A stretch of DNA of 5,143 nucleotides, taken from NCBI GenBank assembly GCA_900547345.1, contig URGG01000109.1:1-5143 (forward strand), written 5' to 3'. Positions 1-5,143 of the stretch are shown here, in pieces; position 1 is the first letter of the stretch, and every line of letters starts with the position of its first letter. Source of the DNA: an uncultured Collinsella sp. (GTDB lineage: Bacteria; Actinomycetota; Coriobacteriia; Coriobacteriales; Coriobacteriaceae). The notes beneath the pieces were generated by a model. It was given only the letters and a program-made list of their open reading frames with translations. It was not told the origin of the DNA and did no database searches. A program made the position numbers and the translations under genes.

Positions 1-1245
1 TCGGGTCGCAAAGCCGGCGTCGAATGCCTGGCGTGCCAGGGCCTCGTTGCAGGCAAGAGCCAGCGTGTGACCGTCGACCAGGTCGAGCGAGCTCTTGCCG
101 CGTAGACGGTCGACACCGGAGCGCGCGACGACGATGTTGTCGAAGCCCTCGGTCTTGTAGCCCTCGATGATTACCACGTCGACATCGTTGTAGCGTGACA
201 ACAGCTCGCGCGCGGGCATCTCGTCCTCCTCGCGCGTGTCGGCGTACTCCGCCCAGCGCGTGGCGCAGATAAGGCCCACGTGCTTGGAGCCGGCCTGGTG
301 ATGGCGCCACGTATCCTTAGCAGGTACATCGATATCAAAGCCGTGGTGCCCGTGATGCTTGAGCGAACCCACGCGCAGGCCGCGGCGGGTGAGCTCGGCG
401 ATAACCTTCTCGACGAGCGTGGTCTTGCCCGAGTTTTGGTAGCCGATAAACGCGATCGCGGGGACGACCGGTGTCGGAGCTGCGGGTGCGACGGCGGCAG
501 GTGCGCTCGCGGGCGCGGCACCGTCAGCGGCCACGGCCTCAACAGCAGCGGCCTGACGCTCTGCACGATCCCACACGCCCGAGCGGCCGCCCTCCTTGTG
601 CAGCAGGCGAACGTCGACGATCTCCATGCCGCGATCGACCGCCTTGCACATGTCGTAGATGGTTAGGCACGCGGCACTCGCGCCGGTCAGAGCCTCCATC
701 TCGATACCAGTCTTGCCCGTCACGCCGGCCGTAACCAGTACGTGAAAGCCAACCTGCCCGTCCGCACGCGCCGGCGCCCAACCCTCGGGCACGTCCTCGG
801 CCGGCGTCCCCGCCGGAGCGATGGGCGCAATGTCGCACTTGCTCTTGGTAATGAGCAGCGGATGGCACATGGGGATGATATCGCTCGTGCGTTTGATGGC
901 CATAATGCCCGCCACGCGCGCGCAGGCAAGCACGTCGCCCTTTTTGGCGCGGTCCTGCAGCACCATGGCTTGCGTCTCGAGATGCATGAGGATAGTACCC
1001 TCGGCGATGGCGATACGATGGGTCTCGGCCTTGTCGGACACGTCGACCATGCGCACCTCGCCCTTGGCGTCCACGTGCGTCAGCTCGTCGCGGCGGGCGT
1101 CGCGGGCGGGCTCGGTAGCAGCGCTGGCAGTCGGCTGCGCGGACGCGTCGGCGTTGCCAGCATTCGCCGCAGCCGTGGCTTTATGGGCAGACATCGCGGC
1201 CCTGCGAGCGGCCTTGGTGGCATCGGCGTACCTGCTCTTGGCCAT
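1..1245 (-). CDS. MoaC-MobB fusion: cyclic pyranopterin monophosphate synthase fused to Mo-cofactor guanylyltransferase adaptor (3' end missing)
   Basis: The reading frame is open for 415 codons from ATG 1245 to the left edge with no stop. Residues about 60-222 are a MoaC domain, which converts 3',8-cyclo-H2GTP to cyclic pyranopterin monophosphate. The expected catalytic residues are present: K102 (KKGDV), H128 (MCHPL), E182 and E184 (GKTGIEMEAL), and D198 and K201 (YDMCKAV), matching E. coli K51, H77, E112, E114, D128 and K131. About 19 extra Pro/Ala-rich residues lie between H128 and E182. An Ala/Pro linker (about 225-260) leads to a MobB domain: Walker A GYQNSGKTT at 268-276, KHHGHH at 296-301, and IIEGYK at 359-364. 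MobB binds GTP and assists MobA in making the guanine dinucleotide cofactor. The first about 50 residues are Ala-rich and low-complexity. The start is supported by GGAGG 8 nt upstream. Probably only a short C-terminal piece is missing. Both domain calls are secure. Whether both halves are active is inferred from intact motifs. Confidence 0.93.
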   Translation of the reverse strand, partial: MAKSRYADATKAARRAAMSAHKATAAANAGNADASAQPTASAATEPARDARRDELTHVDAKGEVRMVDVSDKAETHRIAIAEGTILMHLETQAMVLQDRAKKGDVLACARVAGIMAIKRTSDIIPMCHPLLITKSKCDIAPIAPAGTPAEDVPEGWAPARADGQVGFHVLVTAGVTGKTGIEMEALTGASAACLTIYDMCKAVDRGMEIVDVRLLHKEGGRSGVWDRAERQAAAVEAVAADGAAPASAPAAVAPAAPTPVVPAIAFIGYQNSGKTTLVEKVIAELTRRGLRVGSLKHHGHHGFDIDVPAKDTWRHHQAGSKHVGLICATRWAEYADTREEDEMPARELLSRYNDVDVVIIEGYKTEGFDNIVVARSGVDRLRGKSSLDLVDGHTLALACNEALARQAFDAGFATR

Positions 1246-1249
1246 ATGA

Positions 1250-2305
1250 TCATCCTCCGATTTGGGACATAAATCGTTGCGTGCCCTCAATTATCGCGTG
1301 TTCCTGCGGTTTGTGGGCCACGGCATCGCGCCAAATAGAAAGTACCTGCATATCATCACCGCGGCGCAGTGCCTCACGCACCGAATACTCGGCATCGCTG
1401 AACAGGCACGGACGCACGTTGCCATCGGCCGTCAGGCGCAGACGGTTGCAATTCGCGCAAAAATGATTGGACATGGCGCTAATGAAGCCGACCGTTCCCG
1501 CCGCGCCCGGAAAGTGCCAATAGCGCGCAGGGCCCGCGCCGGCAGGAGCGTCGTTGATGCCGAGCGGCTCAAGCTCACCCAGGCCAACCGCAGCGGCCCC
1601 GGCATTGATGCGCGCTCGCAGCTCGTCACTCGGCACGGTGTCGCTTGCGTCCCACAGCTCGGGATTGAGCGCGGGCGCATGCGGGTCCACGGCGCAATGC
1701 GAGCTCGTGTGCTCGTCGCCGATGGGCATGTATTCGATAAACCGCAGGTGGATAGGGCGATCGACCGTCAGGCGCGCGAGGGCAGCTACATCCTGGTTAA
1801 GCCGGCGCACAACAACGCAGTTCACCTTAACGGGCTCAAAGCCCCAAGCCAGCGCCGCATCGATGCCGGCCATGGTCTGCTCGAGCCGACCCAGGCGCGT
1901 GATCTTTCCAAACAGCGAGGGGTCGAGTGTGTCGAGCGAGATGTTGACGCGGTTAAGCCCGGCATCTTTGAGCTGCGGCGCCAGCTTGGGTAGCAGGGCG
2001 CCATTGGTGGTGAGCGAGATGTCCTCGATCTGCGGAATCGCGCGGATGTCACGAATGAGCGGGATAATACGGCGGCTGACCAGCGGCTCGCCACCAGTCA
2101 GGCGCACGCGGCGAATGCCCTCTCCCGCCACCAGACGCACAAAACGGGCGATTTCCTCGGCGCTGAGCAGCTCGTCGTGCGCGCGGGGCGCCACGCCATC
2201 GGCCGGCATGCAATAGATGCAGCGGAAATTGCACTTGTCGGTAACGGCAATGCGCAGGTAGTTGATATCGCGGCCAAAGCCGTCATGTTGCACGTGCCCG
2301 TCCAC
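1250..2305 (-). CDS. moaA: GTP 3',8-cyclase MoaA (radical SAM)
   Basis: MoaA uses S-adenosylmethionine and two 4Fe-4S clusters to turn GTP into 3',8-cyclo-7,8-dihydro-GTP, the first step of molybdenum cofactor synthesis in the cytoplasm. The 351-residue product has the radical-SAM cluster motif CNFRCIYC (C25, C29, C32), the SAM-binding LTGGEP at 69-74, and a second cluster motif with C283, C286 and C300 (CxxC-x13-C). NRLRLTADG (287-295) carries the GTP-contacting arginines. The protein ends in the characteristic Gly-Gly tail (MSQIGG). It is slightly longer than usual (about 330 in many bacteria). The extra length appears to be a stretch around 197-222, just after EYMPIG. The start is GTG 2305: a strong AGGGGAGGG lies just upstream, and an in-frame TGA (2320-2318) excludes a longer protein. 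It is first of at least two genes, with moaC-mobB 4 nt downstream. Confidence 0.97.
   Translation of the reverse strand: MDGHVQHDGFGRDINYLRIAVTDKCNFRCIYCMPADGVAPRAHDELLSAEEIARFVRLVAGEGIRRVRLTGGEPLVSRRIIPLIRDIRAIPQIEDISLTTNGALLPKLAPQLKDAGLNRVNISLDTLDPSLFGKITRLGRLEQTMAGIDAALAWGFEPVKVNCVVVRRLNQDVAALARLTVDRPIHLRFIEYMPIGDEHTSSHCAVDPHAPALNPELWDASDTVPSDELRARINAGAAAVGLGELEPLGINDAPAGAGPARYWHFPGAAGTVGFISAMSNHFCANCNRLRLTADGNVRPCLFSDAEYSVREALRRGDDMQVLSIWRDAVAHKPQEHAIIEGTQRFMSQIGG
1254..1258 (-). promoter_or_regulatory. Ribosome binding site of the moaC-mobB gene, inside the end of moaA
   Basis: GGAGG on the minus strand lies 8 nt before ATG 1245. The same bases form part of the last two glycine codons of moaA, whose TGA (1252-1250) falls between this site and the start. 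The two genes are separated by only 4 nt, so translational coupling is likely. This site also decides for ATG 1245 over a later in-frame ATG at 1194. Confidence 0.85.
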
Positions 2306-2309
2306 GCAG

Positions 2310-2318
2310 CCCTCCCCT
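2310..2318 (-). promoter_or_regulatory. Ribosome binding site of moaA fixing a GTG start
   Basis: The minus strand reads AGGGGAGGG, with the GGAGG core (2315-2311) 5 nt before GTG 2305. The next in-frame GTG, four codons later, would be 17 nt away, and there is an in-frame stop immediately upstream. GTG 2305 is therefore the best start although it is not ATG. Confidence 0.8.
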
Positions 2319-2345
2319 CACGCGGCGTTTTATTCTTCGGAAAAC

Positions 2346-2351
2346 ATAATA
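2346..2351 (-). promoter_or_regulatory. Putative -10 element of the moaA promoter
   Basis: TATTAT on the minus strand matches the sigma-70-type TATAAT at five of six positions and lies about 40 nt before the moaA start, giving a short leader. No good -35 hexamer is seen at 16-18 nt. The leader is too short for a Moco riboswitch. This is the only reasonable -10 between the hairpin repeat and moaA, but it rests on one hexamer. Confidence 0.35.
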
Positions 2352-2437
2352 CCCCACGAGAGAATCATGCCGACACCCGTACGACAGGACAGGCCACTTC
2401 GAGCAAAACCGGTTTCCCAAGCCCATCCTCAGCATAC

Positions 2438-2502
2438 AAACCATCACAACATTCGATGCTTTTCCCGTTTTTGGCAAAAAACGTCGAATGTTGTGATGGT
2501 TT
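2438..2502 (+). repeat. 65-bp hairpin repeat, copy 1
   Basis: Two perfectly complementary 19-nt arms (2438-2456 and 2484-2502) enclose 27 nt. Within the loop, CGTTTTT (2466-2472), GGCA (2473-2476) and AAAAACG (2477-2483) form a second perfect 7-bp hairpin. It abuts the right arm and leaves a 9-nt bulge (2457-2465) on the left only, so the element has a direction although its arms are palindromic. A copy identical at 64 of 65 positions lies at 3680-3744 in the same orientation. This copy is downstream of the nuclease gene and upstream of moaA. It could act on transcript ends, but it lacks the GC-rich stem plus T-run of an intrinsic terminator (only TTTG follows). It resembles dispersed palindromic repeats of the REP or MITE kind. 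Confidence 0.92.
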
Positions 2503-2540
2503 GCCTGCCCACGGCACCCCGCAGAAGGACCAAAGCGCCC

Positions 2541-3578
2541 CTAAAGGCCGCCGTCCCAGTGCCGAATCACGAATTCTCGCAGGTCGTTCTGACGTTTCTG
2601 GAACGCTTCGCTTCGGTCGCACTTAAGACCCATAGCGAGTGCGATGGCGTTCGTCGCCCGGTGCAATTGCAGCTGGTGGGCAAACTGAGTCCCGGTGAGG
2701 ACGATCATTCTAAAGCCCAGCGCGCTCAGCACGGTCATACGCTCCGCATCCGACGCGCTGCGCTGTTTATCAAGATGGTCCGAGCCGTTGTATTCAATCC
2801 CCGTACCGCTCGCAGGCGCATATACGTCGATCTCGAAATATCCGGCCTTTGCGAGATACCTGAACTCGTTGGGAACATCGACCCGATGGTTGAGCTCGAT
2901 CTTGGCGTATCCCAGCCCTCCCTGGGAACGTTTTGCTACGACCATGATTGCGGTGGCCGTCTCCATAGGCGATCGTGCGCCATCGTGCACGCGCTTGAGC
3001 ACGGCAGCCGCGCGTATGGCCCCCTGACGAGATCGGTTCTCATTGCAATAAGCAATCAAGCCGGCAACGGTATACCTCTGCCCCATCTCGATATAATCGC
3101 CTGTCGACAGATGATTCAAATGGTATCGGGCGCAGATTTCGTAGCCATATTCCAGCTGCTCGGGCTCACTCATCCACGAACCCGCTTGGACAAAGCACAT
3201 GGCCTCATCAACCACTAGAAGGCCCTCTGCCACCTCGATAAGATGGCCTGGAGGTACCGGCGCCCCAAACACGTGGCACCTAAATCCAGCCGGCGTCGAG
3301 CGCTCAAAATCAAAGTTGACGAGCGTGTCGATATGATCGAGCTCTTCTCGTGGAATACCGAGCGAAACCAGATAGTCGGTAACGATTCCAACTGCCGTTG
3401 AAGCCCTCAGCCCCTTGGCATCGAGTCCCAATTTGGGCAGGCTCGCGGTCGGCTCCGCCTCGTTAGCAAGCGAGTCCTCATCGTATAGGCTGCTTGCTCG
3501 CGAGAGCGGCTCGGACGGGCGCGCCACGTTGTGGTACAGCCAGGCAGTCTTATGGGACAGGACGATCGGCAGGTCCAT
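2541..3578 (-). CDS. DUF559/Vsr-like PD-(D/E)XK nuclease-domain protein, function unknown
   Basis: The 345-residue protein is soluble in appearance, with no signal peptide or membrane segment. The C-terminal region (about 200-300) has the layout of DUF559/very-short-patch-repair-type endonuclease folds: SPMETA (E206), then YFEIDVY (D251), GIEYNG (E262, N264), H268, and a helix with D277 and R280 followed by LGFRMIVLT. The lysine of the classical motif is replaced by asparagine, as is common in this group. The N-terminus (PIVLSHKTAWLYH, 4-16) and the middle (LLVVDEAMCFVQ, 120-131; YGYEICARYHL, 144-154) resemble the AbiEi-like front half often joined to such domains, but I cannot confirm a helix-turn-helix. 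No toxin partner is next to it. The start is ATG 3578, with GGAGG 4 nt upstream and an in-frame TAA about 30 nt before it. Sampled stretches are about 55-57% GC, at the low end of the window. Near-identical hairpins flank it, suggesting transfer as a unit. The family call is good; the biological role is unknown. Confidence 0.8.
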   Translation of the reverse strand: MDLPIVLSHKTAWLYHNVARPSEPLSRASSLYDEDSLANEAEPTASLPKLGLDAKGLRASTAVGIVTDYLVSLGIPREELDHIDTLVNFDFERSTPAGFRCHVFGAPVPPGHLIEVAEGLLVVDEAMCFVQAGSWMSEPEQLEYGYEICARYHLNHLSTGDYIEMGQRYTVAGLIAYCNENRSRQGAIRAAAVLKRVHDGARSPMETATAIMVVAKRSQGGLGYAKIELNHRVDVPNEFRYLAKAGYFEIDVYAPASGTGIEYNGSDHLDKQRSASDAERMTVLSALGFRMIVLTGTQFAHQLQLHRATNAIALAMGLKCDRSEAFQKRQNDLREFVIRHWDGGL

Positions 3579-3827
3579 GAGCCCTCCAATGGAGTCGGAT
3601 AACCAACCTTATTCCCCTGCCCACGGGTCCGCACACCTTCGCGCGCAAGAAAGCGATTCCACCCGGTCGAGCGGCAGAAAAACCATCACAACATTCGATG
3701 CTTTTCCCGATTTTGGCAAAAAACGTCGAATGTTGTGATGGTTTGAGGCGAGGTGAGGGGCACGGAGGGCCAAAGCATCGTGCTTGGAGCGTGACTATTT
3801 TTTTTCGCCCCACTGCCGACACAAACC
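3579..3827. other. Divergent intergenic region left of the exporter promoter
   Basis: This stretch separates the nuclease gene (minus) from the exporter gene (plus). It contains the nuclease ribosome binding site (GGAGG at 3587-3583), the second hairpin repeat, a purine-rich stretch after it, and a run of eight T at 3798-3805. No convincing promoter for the nuclease gene was found, and no small open reading frame with a ribosome binding site stands out. Confidence 0.6.
3680..3744 (+). repeat. 65-bp hairpin repeat, copy 2
   Basis: This has the same 19-nt perfect arms (3680-3698 and 3726-3744) as copy 1, in the same orientation, 1242 bp further on. The only difference is A at 3710 in place of T, which breaks one pair of the inner hairpin (CGATTTT against AAAAACG). 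It lies upstream of both the nuclease and exporter genes, so it is not at the end of any gene in the window. That argues against a plain terminator role. Together the two copies bracket the nuclease gene exactly, with 1177 bp between them. Confidence 0.92.
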
Positions 3828-3858
3828 TTGACTCTACAATCGTTGTAGGGTTTTCACT
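3828..3858 (+). promoter_or_regulatory. Exporter promoter with a MerR-family-type operator
   Basis: A -35 element TTGACT (3828-3833) is followed by a near-perfect dyad: ACTCTACAA (3831-3839), TCG, TTGTAGGGT (3843-3851), with one mismatch across 9-nt arms. A 19-nt spacer then leads to a weak -10, TTCACT (3853-3858). An over-long 19-nt spacer filled by a dyad that begins inside the -35 box is the hallmark of promoters activated by MerR-family regulators through DNA untwisting. The spacing matches the mercury-resistance promoter layout. Many MerR relatives control multidrug exporters, which fits the MATE gene starting 40 nt downstream. No MerR-type gene is in the window. The dyad is seen directly; the regulator family is inferred. 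Confidence 0.65.
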
Positions 3859-3898
3859 ACACTGGTATGTAAACAGACCCAGCCAGAAAGCCCCGCCC

Positions 3899-5143
3899 AT
3901 GGAACACGACCTCACACGCGGCAATGTCCTTAAGACCATCGCGGTCTTTGCCCTGCCCTATATGCTCTCGTACTTTTTGCAGATGCTCTACGGCATGGCC
4001 GACCTGTACATGATGGGGCAGTTTAGCGGCGCCGCCGGCATCACCGCCGTGGGCAATGGCGCGCAGACGCTCTATATCATTACCGTGACGCTCGTGGGCC
4101 TGGCCATGGGAACGACGGTTATCGTCGGCCACGCTGTGGGTTCACGCCGTTTCGACCGCGCCGAGACCGCCATCGGCAACACCATTACGCTGTTTATGGG
4201 CGTCTCGGTGGTGCTGGCCGCTGTCCTGCTCGCACTGTGCCCGCAAATCGTGGCGCTCATTGGCACGCCGGCCGAGGCAGTCGAAGGCACCGCCGCCTAC
4301 CTGCGTATCTGCTTTGTCGGCATTCCCTTTATCGCCGCGTACAACATTCTTTCGGCCATCTTTCGCGGGCTGGGCGATTCGCGCTCGCCTATGTACGTGA
4401 TCGGCGTGGCATGCATCATCAACATCGCGCTCGACTTTCTGTTTATCGGCCATATGGGACTCGGCCCCGTGGGCGCGGCGCTCGGCACGGTAACCGCGCA
4501 GACGGCCAGCGTTGCGCTCGCGCTCGTGTGGCTTAAGAGCCGCCATACGAACATCCACGTTAAGCGCAGCGACCTGCGCCCCCAGCCCGAGGTGCTCGGC
4601 AGCATTCTTAAGATCGGCGTGCCCGTGGCCGTGCAGGACGGCTGCATCCAGGTGGCGTTTATGTTCATCACCGTCATCGCCAACCATCGCGGCCTGGTCG
4701 ACGCCGCCGCCGTGGGCCTGGTCGAGAAGATGATCAGCTTTTTGTTCATTGTGCCGAGCTCCATGGGTGCCACCGTCAGCGCGCTCACGGCGCAAAACGC
4801 CGGCGCAGGCAAGGGCGATCGCGCGCGTCAGGTGCTCAAAGATGCCATGACGATCTCGGTGGTGTACGGCTGCCTGATCACGGTGCTGATGTGGCTGGTG
4901 GCTCCGGCGTTTATTGGCTTTTTTGCCAAGGACGCTGCAGTAGTCGCGGCCGGCACCGGCTATATGCGCAGCTACATTTTCGACGCGATTTTTGCCGGCA
5001 TCCACATTTGCTTTAGCGGCTTTTTCGCTGCGTATGGCAAGAGCTACATCGGCTTTGCGCACAACGTGCTGGCCGTGGCGCTCATTCGCGTGCCGGGCGC
5101 GTGGCTGCTGTCGAATGCCTATTCCGATACGTTGTTTCCCATG
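3899..5143 (+). CDS. MATE-family multidrug/cation antiporter (3' end missing)
   Basis: The 415 visible residues are strongly hydrophobic, with the spacing of a 12-helix MATE exporter (usually about 440-460 residues). These inner-membrane proteins expel drugs or metabolites in exchange for Na+ or H+. The two-fold repeat is visible: LPYMLSYFLQMLYGMADLYM (19-38) is the typical first helix, and IVGHAVGSRRFDRAE (75-89) is mirrored by ALTAQNAGAGKGDRARQ (295-311). RGLGDSRSPM (156-165) matches the family's loop after helix 4. About the last helix and the tail are off the right edge. ATG 3899 is the only sensible start, but no Shine-Dalgarno sequence precedes it. A start-stop ATGTAA lies in the leader at 3867-3872. 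It is probably governed by the MerR-type operator just upstream. Substrate cannot be predicted, and NorM versus DinF subgroup is not resolved. Confidence 0.92.
   Translation, partial: MEHDLTRGNVLKTIAVFALPYMLSYFLQMLYGMADLYMMGQFSGAAGITAVGNGAQTLYIITVTLVGLAMGTTVIVGHAVGSRRFDRAETAIGNTITLFMGVSVVLAAVLLALCPQIVALIGTPAEAVEGTAAYLRICFVGIPFIAAYNILSAIFRGLGDSRSPMYVIGVACIINIALDFLFIGHMGLGPVGAALGTVTAQTASVALALVWLKSRHTNIHVKRSDLRPQPEVLGSILKIGVPVAVQDGCIQVAFMFITVIANHRGLVDAAAVGLVEKMISFLFIVPSSMGATVSALTAQNAGAGKGDRARQVLKDAMTISVVYGCLITVLMWLVAPAFIGFFAKDAAVVAAGTGYMRSYIFDAIFAGIHICFSGFFAAYGKSYIGFAHNVLAVALIRVPGAWLLSNAYSDTLFPM

Noticed and set aside
742..1272. Long plus-strand open frames opposite moaC-mobB and moaA (for example 742-1272 and 1262-1993)
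   Set aside because: They are antisense to genes with clear catalytic motifs, have no ribosome binding sites, and encode Arg/Ala/His-rich sequence typical of the opposite strand of GC-rich genes.
2406..2415. 10-nt perfect palindrome AAACCGGTTT upstream of moaA
   Set aside because: It is short, at an uninformative distance from the weak -10, and has no second copy. It is likely chance, though an operator cannot be excluded.
2438..2502. Copy 1 of the hairpin as a plain intrinsic terminator of the nuclease gene
   Set aside because: The stem ends in GGTTTG without a T run, and the second copy lies where no gene ends, so termination alone does not explain the pair. A side effect on transcripts remains possible.
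2262..3218. Plus-strand frame running through the hairpin and against the nuclease gene
   Set aside because: It crosses the repeat and reads antisense to a gene with a good start and recognisable nuclease core. No ribosome site was seen.
2426..3760. Target-site duplication outside the two hairpins
   Set aside because: The bases immediately outside the two hairpins do not match over more than one or two positions, so there is no evidence for a transposase-type duplication.
3771..3805. Small hairpin (AAGCA-TCG-TGCTT) followed by eight T, a possible terminator
   Set aside because: The stem is only 5 bp, the T run starts 12 nt after it, and no plus-strand gene lies upstream to terminate.
4142..5062. 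306-residue minus-strand open frame opposite the exporter
   Set aside because: It is the shadow of the MATE gene: the product is rich in Arg, His and Ala with no recognisable domain, while the plus strand has a coherent membrane protein.

Overview
The window looks like a chromosomal segment from a GC-rich, probably anaerobic actinobacterium of the Coriobacteriia, most likely Collinsella-like. This is an inference. It rests on the GC-rich codon use, on the style of the DUF559-like nuclease, and on a conserved long palindrome that I associate with that group. No database was consulted.

Layout. Positions 1-2305 (minus strand) hold two adjacent molybdenum-cofactor genes: moaA (1250-2305), then 4 bases later a fused moaC-mobB gene (1-1245) that runs off the left edge. 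Positions 2306-2540 are intergenic, with the probable moaA promoter and the first copy of a 65-bp hairpin repeat (2438-2502). Positions 2541-3578 (minus) encode a 345-residue protein with a C-terminal PD-(D/E)XK/Vsr-like nuclease core. Positions 3579-3898 are a divergent intergenic region. It holds the second hairpin copy (3680-3744, 64/65 identical and in the same orientation) and a promoter with a MerR-type operator (3828-3858). Positions 3899-5143 (plus) encode a MATE-family exporter cut by the right edge.

How the parts work together. MoaA and the MoaC half catalyse the two successive steps from GTP to cyclic pyranopterin monophosphate. The MobB half is a GTP-binding adaptor for the last step, attachment of a nucleotide to molybdopterin. 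One transcript therefore encodes both the first and last stages, presumably for Mo/W enzymes encoded elsewhere. The MATE exporter appears separately controlled, probably induced by an effector through a MerR-family regulator that is not in the window.

The least ordinary part is the nuclease gene bracketed by two near-identical direct copies of a strong hairpin. It may be a small mobile or exchangeable unit inserted between the moa genes and the exporter. The MoaC-MobB fusion is the second notable feature. No RNA genes, CRISPR arrays, classical insertion sequences or convincing intrinsic terminators were seen.
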